NCBI RefSeq assembly: GCF_008632455.1
Contig: NZ_CP043929.1
Location: 4,154,001-4,218,000, forward strand
Length of the DNA stretch: 64,000 nucleotides
Source of the DNA: Methylomonas rhizoryzae
GTDB lineage: Bacteria > Pseudomonadota > Gammaproteobacteria > Methylococcales > Methylomonadaceae
Direction: 5' to 3'
The translations under genes and the position numbers were made by a program. Every line of letters starts with the position of its first letter. Positions within the stretch are counted from its first letter, which is position 1. The notes below the pieces were generated by a model. The model did no database searches and was not told the origin of the DNA. It saw only the letters and a list, made by a program, of their open reading frames with translations. Shown piece after piece: positions 18,132-26,794 of this stretch.

Positions 18132-20042
18132 ATGAAAAAGTTTTTCTTCTTCGTTTTGATATTGGCGACCATAGGCATCGTGGTATCGTCGATATTCAAC
18201 CGCACGATGCCGGAATACGATCCGCACAACGAAATCTCCTATTCCGATTTCATCGAAGACGTGCGCAACAACGTAGTCACCGAAGTCGTGATCGACGGCA
18301 ATTACGTCGACGGCAAACGTAATAACGGTACCCGTTTTTCCACCTACAATCCCAACGACATGCGGATGATCGACGAGCTGTTGGAATACGGCGTTAAGAT
18401 CAAAGTGGAAAAACCGCAGCCGCCGTCCACGCTAATGAATATCATCATTTCCTGGGCACCGACCTTGCTGCTGATCGCCGTATTGGTTTACTTCATGCGC
18501 AAACAAGCCATGTTGGCCGGCGGCCGCGACGGGCAAATGGGCTTCGGCAAAAGCCGGGCCAAATTGATGGAAGAAGACCAAGTCAAAGTCCGCTTCAAAG
18601 ACGTGGCCGGGGTAGAGGAAGCCAAGGCCGACGTGGTGGAAATGGTGGACTTTTTACGCGACCCCGGCAAATACGAAGCGTTGGGCGGTAAAATCCCGCG
18701 CGGGGTTTTGATGGTCGGACCGCCCGGTACCGGTAAAACCTTGCTGGCCCGCGCCATCGCCGGCGAAGCCGGTACCCCCTTCTTCTCAATATCCGGTTCG
18801 GATTTCGTCGAAATGTTCGTCGGCGTCGGCGCCTCCAGGGTGCGCGACATGTTCGACCAAGCCAAAAAGCGCGCGCCCTGCATCATCTTCATCGACGAGA
18901 TCGACGCGGTGGGCCGCCAGCGCGGCAACGGCAACATCGGCAACGACGAACGCGAGCAAACCTTGAACCAGCTGCTGGTGGAAATGGACGGCTTCAGCGG
19001 CAACGAAGGCATCATCGTCATCGCTGCCACCAACCGGGCCGACATTCTGGATAAAGCCTTGCTACGGCCTGGCCGTTTCGACCGGCAGGTGCAAGTCGGC
19101 CTGCCGGACATCAAAGGCCGCGAACAAATCCTCAAAGTACACGGCGACCGGGTACCTTTGGCCGACGACGTCAACCTGACCGACCTGGCCCGCGGCACCC
19201 CCGGCTTTTCCGGCGCCGAACTAGCCAATTTGATCAACGAGGGTGCCATCTTCGCGGCTCGCAACAACAAGCGGCAAGTGTCCATGAGCGACTTGGACAA
19301 AGCCCGCGACAAGATGATCATGGGTGCCGAACGCCGCACCATGGTGATGACCAAGGAAGAGCTGTTGATGACCGCCTACCACGAAGCCGGTCATGCCATC
19401 GTCGGCCGCTTGGTGCCGGAGCACGACCCGGTGTACAAAGTCAGCATCATGCCGCGCGGCGGCGCCCTGGGTATCACCATGTTCCTGCCGGAACGCGACC
19501 AATACAGCGCTAGCAAGGATAAACTGGAAAGCCAGATTTCCAGCTTGTTCGGCGGCCGCATCGCCGAAGCCTTAATTTACGGCAAGAACAAAGTCACCAC
19601 CGGCGCCTCCAACGACATCATGCGCGCCACCCAACTGGCCCGCAATATGGTCACCAAATGGGGCTTGTCCGACAAACTGGGCCCTATGGATTACGGCGAC
19701 AGCGAAGGCGGCTACATGGGCCCGCAATCCAAGCCGATGTCGGAGAAAATGGCACAAACCATAGACGACGAAATTCGCGCAGTCATCGATCAAAACTATC
19801 AGCGCGCGGAAAACATTTTGAAAGACAACATGCAAGTCCTGCACAACATGGCACATGCCTTGTTGGACTGGGAAACCATCGATAAATACCAAATCGACGA
19901 ACTGATGCAAGGCAAGCTGATTGCTCCGCCGGAACCCGAACCGGAACAGCCCGAGCCGGAAGCGCAAGCCGCGATGACCGAATTGGAACTAGACGACGGA
20001 CCCGACCGCTCCATCCCGACACAACCGGTCGCGACGTCTTAA
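18132..20042 (+). CDS. ftsH: ATP-dependent zinc metalloprotease FtsH
   Basis: FtsH is the membrane AAA+ protease that degrades LpxC, misassembled membrane proteins and heat-shock regulators. The 636-residue protein has two N-terminal membrane segments flanking a small periplasmic domain, Walker A GPPGTGKT, Walker B IIFIDEIDA, the second region of homology (RPGRFDRQV), and the zinc site HEAGH. The C-terminal tail is rich in Pro-Glu. It sits directly after hflKC rather than with rlmE and folP as in E. coli. A strong terminator follows. Confidence 0.97.
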   Translation: MKKFFFFVLILATIGIVVSSIFNRTMPEYDPHNEISYSDFIEDVRNNVVTEVVIDGNYVDGKRNNGTRFSTYNPNDMRMIDELLEYGVKIKVEKPQPPSTLMNIIISWAPTLLLIAVLVYFMRKQAMLAGGRDGQMGFGKSRAKLMEEDQVKVRFKDVAGVEEAKADVVEMVDFLRDPGKYEALGGKIPRGVLMVGPPGTGKTLLARAIAGEAGTPFFSISGSDFVEMFVGVGASRVRDMFDQAKKRAPCIIFIDEIDAVGRQRGNGNIGNDEREQTLNQLLVEMDGFSGNEGIIVIAATNRADILDKALLRPGRFDRQVQVGLPDIKGREQILKVHGDRVPLADDVNLTDLARGTPGFSGAELANLINEGAIFAARNNKRQVSMSDLDKARDKMIMGAERRTMVMTKEELLMTAYHEAGHAIVGRLVPEHDPVYKVSIMPRGGALGITMFLPERDQYSASKDKLESQISSLFGGRIAEALIYGKNKVTTGASNDIMRATQLARNMVTKWGLSDKLGPMDYGDSEGGYMGPQSKPMSEKMAQTIDDEIRAVIDQNYQRAENILKDNMQVLHNMAHALLDWETIDKYQIDELMQGKLIAPPEPEPEQPEPEAQAAMTELELDDGPDRSIPTQPVATS

Positions 20043-20056
20043 CGGTCCTCCTCTAT

Positions 20057-20095
20057 ATACCCTCCCAACGCGGTACTCCGGGAGGGTATCTTTTT
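20057..20095 (+). terminator. Intrinsic terminator after hflKC-ftsH
   Basis: The 9-bp stem TACCCTCCC/GGGAGGGTA with a 13-base loop is followed by TCTTTTT. Confidence 0.85.
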
Positions 20096-20114
20096 CTCCC
20101 ACGGAGGGTCCAAT

Positions 20115-20534
20115 ATGAACACTCAAGCCCTATCCCACCACTCCATGCGCTGCTTGCTGCTGCTATTGCGCATCAACTTTAACGCCTCGGTCATCATCGT
20201 CTTGGTAGCCGGCATAATGACCTTGACCGGCAGCGAACTCTTCTTCCGCAACACCGTGGATTTATACGGGCCGCTGGCCAACAACCTGCGCTGGGTGTTG
20301 ATGTATTTGTGCCTGGTACAATTAGCCGTCTACGGTTTTTACCAATTCAGTCAGAACTACGCGGCGGTATTCGCGTTGGGCGGGTTTATATTGCTGCTGA
20401 TTCTGTCGCTGGAATACTATTCATCCATCAACCAAATCGAAATTGACGACAACTTCGAGCCGTTTTTGTTGTATACCGGGCTGTCACACGTTCTGTACGG
20501 CGGTTTGCAGATATTGCAGCAGCCACGCCGCTAA
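20115..20534 (+). CDS. Small integral membrane protein, function unknown
   Basis: I do not recognise this 139-residue protein. It has about four hydrophobic segments (around VIIVLVAGIMTLTG, WVLMYLCLVQLAVYGF, VFALGGFILLLILSL and YTGLSHVLYGGL). GGAGG precedes the ATG. It lies between the ftsH terminator and the convergent SIR2-like gene and appears to be transcribed alone. Confidence 0.7.
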   Translation: MNTQALSHHSMRCLLLLLRINFNASVIIVLVAGIMTLTGSELFFRNTVDLYGPLANNLRWVLMYLCLVQLAVYGFYQFSQNYAAVFALGGFILLLILSLEYYSSINQIEIDDNFEPFLLYTGLSHVLYGGLQILQQPRR

Positions 20535-20695
20535 CGGCGGCAGTTGCCGCCTTTTCGGCCGCAATTCATCATTACCCTCCCTATCCTCACCGTCATGTCC
20601 GGCAACACTCCCGCTTTTCGCAGGCGATGCGGGCGGCCCTTGCCGCCGCCTGTCACGATGGTCTGTACGAACAGCTGAAACGCCCCTCAACACAC

Positions 20696-20721
20696 AAAAA
20701 ATTGGCCGCAGCTGCGGCCAA
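20696..20721 (-). terminator. Intrinsic terminator after the SIR2-like gene
   Basis: A 20-bp perfect palindrome centred on CAGCTG (20702-20721) is followed on the minus strand by six T residues. Confidence 0.8.
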
Positions 20722-20758
20722 ATTCCACTGACGCGTTGTCGAAGCGATTTAAAGCCGA

Positions 20759-21610
20759 TTAAGCCGCTTTGCGCGCCTGCACCATTTCCAACAAATCTTG
20801 GCAATCGGCTTCGATCAGTTCGAAACCCAGTCTTTCCGAGAAACGTTTTTCCTTGTCGGTTGGATTCTTACGCAAGAACCAACCTCTGTGCTCGTTAGCA
20901 CCGTAGGTAATGTCGCTCATCACCATACGCTCCGAATCGCGGTTCAGCGGCAAGCCGAGCAACAGATATTTTTTGCCTTTGCGGTATTCTTTCAAGAAAT
21001 CCGGAATCGCGAACCCGCCCATCAACTCGGTAATGTAATCGACATAATCGGCGTCGGAGGCAATATAGTTGGACTCCGGCTTGGGCGTGCCCATAGGCTT
21101 GAACAAAATCGGCAAACGCGGATCGACTTGACCTTGCTCGATTTCGAAATAGTTTTGCCCGTCGTATTGGAAAATCTTGAAACGGTAGCTAGTGCCGACG
21201 ATACGCGCCAAACCGATGATCAAGGTATGCTCTTCGTCGGCGTAACTGTCTTGCAACTGGGTATCGCGATTGACATCGATGATGTAGTTCGGCTTCCATT
21301 CTGCCAGCCAATCGTGAATGGCGGCCCGGGTATATTGGGTTTCGCCATAGGTTTTGTCTAAAAATTGGGTCAAAAAGTTACGTCCGCGTTTGAGCTCTTG
21401 ATTCATCGCCGCACGCGGAAATTCGTACATCAATTTCGGCGCCATCGGTTTGCCGCCATTCATCGCCAAAATCAGGCTGTCACTATCGGCCGGAATCGGG
21501 CTGCCGTTCAGTTTGCTGGTTACATCGAATAACACGCCGGGTCCCAAATAAGGGACGACTTGGTTGTCGTAAAGTCCGCTGAGAATTTCGCTGAAAACGG
21601 AACTGGTCAT
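20759..21610 (-). CDS. SIR2-like domain protein under predicted NifA control
   Basis: The 283-residue protein shows features of the SIR2-like (SIR2_2) family: an N-terminal VVPYLGPGVLFD loop in the place of the NAD-binding GxGxS segment, and a C-terminal LLLGLPLNRDSERMV. I am only fairly sure of the family, and no catalytic histidine can be assigned. The ATG at 21610 has AGGAG seven bases upstream. Upstream lie a GG-N10-GC sigma-54 site and a TGT-N10-ACA NifA site, so it should be expressed during nitrogen fixation. It is transcribed alone and ends at a strong terminator. Its role is unknown; NAD handling or ADP-ribose chemistry are guesses. Confidence 0.6.
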   Translation of the reverse strand: MTSSVFSEILSGLYDNQVVPYLGPGVLFDVTSKLNGSPIPADSDSLILAMNGGKPMAPKLMYEFPRAAMNQELKRGRNFLTQFLDKTYGETQYTRAAIHDWLAEWKPNYIIDVNRDTQLQDSYADEEHTLIIGLARIVGTSYRFKIFQYDGQNYFEIEQGQVDPRLPILFKPMGTPKPESNYIASDADYVDYITELMGGFAIPDFLKEYRKGKKYLLLGLPLNRDSERMVMSDITYGANEHRGWFLRKNPTDKEKRFSERLGFELIEADCQDLLEMVQARKAA

Positions 21611-21647
21611 GATGAACTCCTGAGAGGAATGAAGATTTTCCAATCAA

Positions 21648-21667
21648 GCAAGCAAAAACCAATCCAA
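21648..21667 (-). promoter_or_regulatory. Sigma-54 (-24/-12) promoter of the SIR2-like gene
   Basis: Read on the minus strand, TTGGATTGGTTTTTGCTT has GG (21665-21664) and GC (21653-21652) separated by exactly ten bases, as sigma-54 requires. The gene starts 42 bases further on. Confidence 0.65.
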
Positions 21668-21750
21668 CATTACACAAAAACAAAAAATAGCTAACTATCA
21701 ACAATTTATAAACGCGGCAAACATCAGCACGCCTTCTCAAACTCAACAAA

Positions 21751-21766
21751 TGTAGGGTTTATCACA
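21751..21766 (-). promoter_or_regulatory. NifA upstream activating site (TGT-N10-ACA)
   Basis: TGT at 21751-21753 and ACA at 21764-21766 are separated by ten bases. The site lies about 85 bases from the -24 element, a normal distance for NifA. Confidence 0.6.
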
Positions 21767-21845
21767 AGCCAAAGCCGAGCGCATCACAGTGGTCGAAAAC
21801 ACGGAAACGACCCGGCCATTGTTCGGACGCCAGCATCGGCAGACC

Positions 21846-22448
21846 TCAATTTTCCGCCTTACCCCATTCCGAAAAAAAGAACTTCTCGGCTAAGGCCGCG
21901 CGCTGTCTTTCGGCCGTTTCGCCGGTCCGGAAATCTTCCGGCAAGCTATCCGCTTCGGCTTGGTATCCGACCGCCAACACCGCCATCGGCGTGCAAGCTT
22001 CCGGCAAATTGAAAAGCGCCCGGCACCGGTCGGCATCGAAACCGCCCATTTGATGCGCCGCCAAGCCCAAGGCCTGGGCCTGCAAACACAGACTGAGACT
22101 GGCCGCGCCGGTGTCGTAAGAAGCCCAGCGGTTAGGATTGCCGTTGTGGCCGAAATGCTGCATCGCAATCGATAAAATCAACAGCGGCGCATTCTTTGCC
22201 CATGCCTGATTTTTCTCGGCCAAGCAAGACAGCATTTTTTCCCAAGCGGGCCGGTCCCGAAAGCTATCGCAAACCAGATAGCGCCACGGCTGGTCGTTAA
22301 AACAAGACGGCGCCCAGCGGGCTGCCTCCAACAATGCAGTCACCGCGTCCGGCTGCACGGCTTTATCCGGGGCGAACGCGCGCGGGCTCCAGCGATTTTG
22401 AATCAGCTCGTGCAAAGGCACGGCGGAGAGTGCGGGTTTTGCTTGCAT
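21846..22448 (-). CDS. Nitroreductase family protein
   Basis: These FMN-dependent NAD(P)H oxidoreductases reduce nitro compounds, quinones or enones. The 200-residue protein has the N-terminal RWSPRAF FMN-binding arginine block, AARWAPSCFNDQPWRYLV and a C-terminal AVGYQAEADSLPEDF. Length is typical. It stands alone on the minus strand. The substrate cannot be read from sequence. Confidence 0.9.
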   Translation of the reverse strand: MQAKPALSAVPLHELIQNRWSPRAFAPDKAVQPDAVTALLEAARWAPSCFNDQPWRYLVCDSFRDRPAWEKMLSCLAEKNQAWAKNAPLLILSIAMQHFGHNGNPNRWASYDTGAASLSLCLQAQALGLAAHQMGGFDADRCRALFNLPEACTPMAVLAVGYQAEADSLPEDFRTGETAERQRAALAEKFFFSEWGKAEN

Positions 22449-22539
22449 ATTCGAGTCCTTTAAAAATCTCTAATTAAAACTTACTGGGTTTTTTCGGCCG
22501 GCTATTCGCAAGATTGCCTTGGAAAAACACCGCCCACAT

Positions 22540-23151
22540 TTAGTAATAGTAGTAATACCAGCGGCCCGCCCCCCAACGCCAATAATAGGGATAACTATGA
22601 GCCCAATAGTTATAAAAAGTTTGGCGCCAACGTTGCCGCCAACGGTAATCGTCTGCTAGCTCCTGCTTAGCGGCATTCGCTTCTTCCAATAATTTTTCCG
22701 CTTCTTTGTCGCCACGGCCGGCGGTGATGGTCAACCATTTTTGCGCTTCCATCGGATCGGAACCCATTTCCGCCAAGCCGGTTAAATACAGACGCCCCAA
22801 CGCTTTTTGCGCATCGAAATGCCCGCGTTCGGCCGCATCGCGCATCCATTGCACCGAACGGTACAAGTCCTGTTTAACGCCGTCGCCTCTGAACAACCTG
22901 AGCGCCAAATCGTAAGCCGCGCTAGGGTCTTTTTTAGCGATTGCTTCCAACGCGGCGATTTGTTGCACGCCGGCCTCTTCTTCCGCCGTGCGCTGCGGGC
23001 GAAAACTTTCGTAATCGCGCGGACGTTCGGCGCACCCCTGCTCGTCGCACACGCTAACCGTGCTTGGCACCACAGGCTGCGGCGGGGTCTGCGCACACGC
23101 CGACACCATCGCTAAGCAGAAAATTGATATAAACCGATTTGACGTTTTCAT
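22540..23151 (-). CDS. Lipoprotein with Sel1-like repeats
   Basis: The 203-residue protein has a lipoprotein signal (ISIFCLAMVSACAQ, lipobox cysteine about residue 20) and two to three Sel1/TPR-like repeats (AAYDLALRLFRGDGV, SVQWMRDAAERGHFDAQKALGRLYLTG, AQKWLTITAGRGDKEA). The last 25 residues are strikingly aromatic and end in five tyrosines. Sel1 proteins usually mediate protein contacts in the envelope; a specific role is unknown. It is divergent from a CsgG-like lipoprotein gene. Confidence 0.75.
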   Translation of the reverse strand: MKTSNRFISIFCLAMVSACAQTPPQPVVPSTVSVCDEQGCAERPRDYESFRPQRTAEEEAGVQQIAALEAIAKKDPSAAYDLALRLFRGDGVKQDLYRSVQWMRDAAERGHFDAQKALGRLYLTGLAEMGSDPMEAQKWLTITAGRGDKEAEKLLEEANAAKQELADDYRWRQRWRQTFYNYWAHSYPYYWRWGAGRWYYYYY

Positions 23152-23302
23152 AGGGACATAACCACCATTATCGCGTTGCTACGGAACTTGCGTTATTATC
23201 TTCGGGAATATTATTAGTTTAAGCCGGTTAATACCAAGCCCGTTTTACAACTTCAAACAATCTAGTTTGATTTTATTCGATAACCCTTAATCAGGAGGTA
23301 AT

Positions 23303-24166
23303 ATGCACTTACAGCCATCAAGAAGAATTTTATTATCGGCTGTCATGATGAGTTTAACCGCTTGCGCGCCCCAGCAACCCGCATTGCAAACCGGCGGCAG
23401 CGGCAGTTTGTTAACCGGCTCGGCCGGCGGTTCCACCAGCGTCAACGCCAACAAAGCGCTGGAACGCTGCAGTCAATCTTTGGGCACCTTGGCGGTCGCC
23501 GACGGCCGTTTCAGCGGGGCCGGCTCGGTAACCACGGTCGAGCCGTTGATCAGACTGGCGGTCCAACAATCCAATTGCTTTGTGATTACCTCCATCGGCA
23601 ATCAAGCCACCCGGGCGTTGATCAACGACATCGTCTCCGAACAACGCGAATCCGGCGAATACCGTGCCGGCTCCAAGCAACATAAAGGCCAGCGCGTCGC
23701 TGCAGATTATCTGTTGGACCCGCAAGTCATCGTCAACAATGAAGTCACCAGCGGTAGCTCCAACACCGTAGGCGGCGGACTTTTGGGGATAGGCCTGAAC
23801 GCGGCCGGCTTGGGCGCATTGGGCGCGGCAGCCGGCGCACTGTCCAACGCGGTGCAAACCCGCACCTCCGACGTAGCCCTGACCTTAACCGATATTCGTT
23901 CGACCGTGCAGGTGGCGGTATCCTCCGGCAGTGCGACGGTTAACAACAGCAACATCTCCGGCGCGTTGGGCCTGGGCGGCTGGGGCGGCGTCATCGGCGG
24001 CGCAGTCGGCGGCGGCGCCAGCTCGTTTACCCAAACCCCGGAAGGCCAAGCCATCGCCGCAGCGTTTTTCGACGCCTACAACAACATGGTCATCGCCGTG
24101 CGCAATTACAAAGCCCAAGACGTACAAAACGGCCTGGGCACCGGCGGCTTGCTGCAAGTCAAATAA
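23303..24166 (+). CDS. CsgG/HfaB-like lipoprotein
   Basis: The 287-residue protein has a lipoprotein signal (LSAVMMSLTACAPQ). The body shows a CsgG/HfaB-like order: LERCSQSLGTLAVADG, PLIRLAVQQSNCFVI and ADYLLDPQVIV. The middle is very rich in Gly and Ala (residues about 155-180 and 215-235). CsgG relatives form outer-membrane secretion pores. AGGAGG precedes the ATG. No curli or holdfast genes are adjacent, so the cargo is unknown. Confidence 0.7.
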   Translation: MHLQPSRRILLSAVMMSLTACAPQQPALQTGGSGSLLTGSAGGSTSVNANKALERCSQSLGTLAVADGRFSGAGSVTTVEPLIRLAVQQSNCFVITSIGNQATRALINDIVSEQRESGEYRAGSKQHKGQRVAADYLLDPQVIVNNEVTSGSSNTVGGGLLGIGLNAAGLGALGAAAGALSNAVQTRTSDVALTLTDIRSTVQVAVSSGSATVNNSNISGALGLGGWGGVIGGAVGGGASSFTQTPEGQAIAAAFFDAYNNMVIAVRNYKAQDVQNGLGTGGLLQVK

Positions 24167-24324
24167 GCCATTGCACGTTCTCATCCTCTACTCGCGCCGG
24201 TTGCAAGATTTTGATACCCGGCGCGCTCGACAACAAACCTCTGATACAGGATTCGAGCCGGCATAGCCGCAAGCTTTGATCCGCCATGCGACCGACTCTC
24301 GGCCGAGCAGCGGCAAAAGTCTGT

Positions 24325-24942
24325 TTACAACAGCGCCCGCCAAGCCGGATGCTTGGCGATTGCAGCCAAAGCCTGCGCCAACAAGCTTTTACCCGGTTCG
24401 CTACGATGCCAGGTGGATGCGCCGGACGGGTGCGGCAGCGGGATCAGGTCGGTTTCATGGCCGAATAGGCCCAAACGAAACTGCCGACCGATCACATCGC
24501 TGAGCTTATCGGCTTCCAGCCATTGCCGGATCGCCAGTTTACCAACCGGAATCACCAGTTGCGGGCGCAACAACTCGACTTCCGTCTGCAGCCAAACCGA
24601 GCAATTGGCCACTTCCACCGGGCTGGGCAGCCTGTCCCCGCCTTTAGCCTGCTTGCCGGGAAAACAGCGGCACACCGCCGCCATGTAGACTTGCCGGCGA
24701 AACGCCGCCTCGTCCAAGCCTATGCCGGCAAACCAACCGAACAAGGTTTTGCCGGCCGTCCAGGCGAAAGGCTTGCCGAACTCGCCTTCCTTAGCCCCCG
24801 GCGCCTGGCCGACCAACAACACCCCGGACTGTACCGGCTGGCCGCAGACTACCGGCCCGATCATATCCGGGCATCGGCTGCAAGCCAATAAGGCGGAACG
24901 GTGTGCGAGCAAAGCGTCGCTTGCAGGGAGATCAGAATGCAT
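24325..24942 (-). CDS. Uracil-DNA glycosylase family protein
   Basis: The 205-residue protein has the UDG-superfamily motif 1 (LLVGQAPGAKEGEFGKPF) and a motif 2-type HPSGASTWH near the C-terminus. Cysteines CSRCP and CRCFPG may ligate an iron-sulfur cluster as in family 4/5 enzymes. It should remove uracil or related lesions from DNA. I start at the ATG at 24942 because an N-terminal extension from 25077 carries no domain sequence; no clear ribosome binding site decides the matter. Confidence 0.75.
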   Translation of the reverse strand: MHSDLPASDALLAHRSALLACSRCPDMIGPVVCGQPVQSGVLLVGQAPGAKEGEFGKPFAWTAGKTLFGWFAGIGLDEAAFRRQVYMAAVCRCFPGKQAKGGDRLPSPVEVANCSVWLQTEVELLRPQLVIPVGKLAIRQWLEADKLSDVIGRQFRLGLFGHETDLIPLPHPSGASTWHRSEPGKSLLAQALAAIAKHPAWRALL

Positions 24943-25204
24943 AGGCGTAATCTTGCAGAGTTGCCGCATTGTAGCCCGACCCAGCCGAAACATGGCACTT
25001 TGGTATCTGCCGAAATCATCCTGATCCGCTCGATCGTATAAGGACACCGCAGGACGAACCCGGAGGCCGGACACCACCGAAAACGGTTTAACGCATGATA
25101 GCCGCGCCGCAAATCAAGCTTGAGTCCACGTCTCGCCGCTATGCAACCATCGCAACGCCAACCTGTCGGCCATTGTCGCGCCCGAGCCACCTGTAACGGC
25201 GTTT

Positions 25205-25220
25205 TGTAGCATTTGCGACA
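25205..25220 (+). promoter_or_regulatory. NifA upstream activating site for nifE
   Basis: TGT (25205-25207) and ACA (25218-25220) flank ten bases. It lies about 46 bases before the -24 element, closer than usual but within the range where IHF-bent DNA could allow contact. Nothing else was seen between the UDG gene and this site. Confidence 0.6.
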
Positions 25221-25262
25221 ATCGGAATTTAACGAAAGCGATGCTAAATCAATTTGTTAGCC

Positions 25263-25281
25263 TATGGCACAGGCGTTGCTT
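25263..25281 (+). promoter_or_regulatory. Sigma-54 promoter of the nifENX operon
   Basis: TGGCACAGGCGTTGCT matches the -24/-12 consensus TGGCAC-N5-TTGCT. GG is at 25266-25267 and GC at 25278-25279. Transcription from near 25290 fits the nifE start at 25312. Confidence 0.88.
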
Positions 25282-25311
25282 GATCTACAACAAAAATTGA
25301 GGAGTTTCGCG

Positions 25312-26793
25312 ATGAAATCCACGAAAGACATAGCAGAATTGTTAGACGAACCGGCCTGCGAGCACAACAAAAAGGAAAAATCCGGTTGTGCCAAGCCTAA
25401 GCCCGGTTCGGCAGCGGGCGGCTGCGCCTTCGACGGCGCGCAAATCGCGTTATTGCCCATAGCCGACGTCGCTCACATCGTGCACGGTCCTATCGCTTGC
25501 GCCGGCAGCTCCTGGGACAACCGCGGCACCCGCTCCTCCGGGCCGGATCTGTACCGGATCGGCATGACCACCGACCTGACCGAGCAAGACATCGTAATGG
25601 GCCGCTCGGAAAAACGCTTGTTCCACGCGATCAAACAAGCGGTAGAAACTTTTAACCCGCCGGCGGTATTCATTTACAACACCTGCGTGCCGGCCCTGGT
25701 CGGCGACGACATCAACGCCACCTGCAAAGAAGCCACCGAACGCTGGGGAGTGCCGGTGGTGCCAATCGACGCGGCAGGCTTTTACGGTACCAAAAACCTG
25801 GGCAACCGGATAGCCGCCGACGCCATGATCAAACACGTGGTCGGTACCCGCGATCCCGATCCGTTGCCGCCGGCCGCACTCGAAGCGGAAAAAGCCGGCA
25901 TCAAAATCCACGACGTCAACTTGGTCGGCGAATACAACATCGCCGGCGAATTCTGGCACGTATTGCCGCTGCTGGACGAAATGGGCTTGCGCGTCTTGTG
26001 CACCTTGTCCGGCGACGCCCGCTTCCGCGAAGTGCAAACCATGCACAAAGCCGAAGTCAACATGATGGTGTGCTCCAAAGCCATGATCAACGTGGCCCGC
26101 AAACTGGAAGACAAATACCAAATCCCCTGGTTCGAAGGCAGCTTCTACGGCATTACCGATACCAGCCAAGCCTTGCGCGATTTCGCCCGTATCATCAACG
26201 ATCCGGAGCTGACCGCCCGCACCGAAGCCATCATTGCCCGCGAAGAAAACCGTATCCGCGAAGCCTTGGTACCCTGGCGCGAACGCCTGAAAGGCAAACG
26301 GGTACTCTTGTTTACCGGCGGCGTCAAAAGCTGGTCGGTGATCTCGGCGTTGCAGGATTTAGGCATGGTGGTGGTTGCCACCGGTACCAAAAAATCGACT
26401 GAAGAAGACAAGGCGCGAATTCGCGAATTGATGGGCGAAGACACCTTGATGATAGAAGACGGTAGCCCGAAAGCCTTGTTGAAAGTGGTCGCAGACTACA
26501 AAGCCGACATTTTGATTGCCGGCGGCCGCAATATGTACACCGCGTTGAAAGCCCGTATCCCGTTCCTGGATATCAATCAAGAGCGCGAATTCGGCTACGA
26601 AGGCTATCAAGGTATGCTGGAGCTGGTGCGCCAGCTGGCGCTGACGCTGGAAAGCCCGGTCTGGGAATCGGTCCGCAAACCGGCGCCTTGGCGAGTAGCC
26701 AAAACGGTTATCGACAGTAGCGATGAAGTAACGGTCGAGACCGGCGACGACAGCGTCGAACTTGGCGAACCCATGAAAGTTCAGGCGGCTTGA
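25312..26793 (+). CDS. nifE: Nitrogenase iron-molybdenum cofactor biosynthesis protein NifE
   Basis: NifE pairs with NifN as the scaffold on which the iron-molybdenum cofactor is matured. The 493-residue protein carries conserved cluster-ligand regions GPIACAGSSWDNRGT and YNTCVPALVGDDI. The start at 25312 follows GAGGAG. An upstream ATG at 25264 lies within the sigma-54 promoter and cannot be used. Order nifE-nifN-nifX with near-zero spacing shows one operon. Expression should need NifA and sigma-54. Confidence 0.96.
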   Translation: MKSTKDIAELLDEPACEHNKKEKSGCAKPKPGSAAGGCAFDGAQIALLPIADVAHIVHGPIACAGSSWDNRGTRSSGPDLYRIGMTTDLTEQDIVMGRSEKRLFHAIKQAVETFNPPAVFIYNTCVPALVGDDINATCKEATERWGVPVVPIDAAGFYGTKNLGNRIAADAMIKHVVGTRDPDPLPPAALEAEKAGIKIHDVNLVGEYNIAGEFWHVLPLLDEMGLRVLCTLSGDARFREVQTMHKAEVNMMVCSKAMINVARKLEDKYQIPWFEGSFYGITDTSQALRDFARIINDPELTARTEAIIAREENRIREALVPWRERLKGKRVLLFTGGVKSWSVISALQDLGMVVVATGTKKSTEEDKARIRELMGEDTLMIEDGSPKALLKVVADYKADILIAGGRNMYTALKARIPFLDINQEREFGYEGYQGMLELVRQLALTLESPVWESVRKPAPWRVAKTVIDSSDEVTVETGDDSVELGEPMKVQAA

Positions 26794-26794
26794 T

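Noticed and set aside
21693..21720. Alternative sigma-54 site AAGGCGTGCTGATGTTTGC for the SIR2-like gene
   Set aside because: GG and GC are 13 bases apart, not ten.
25264..25311. Upstream ATG for nifE
   Set aside because: It lies inside the -24/-12 promoter, so it would be upstream of the transcript start; the ATG at 25312 has GAGGAG.
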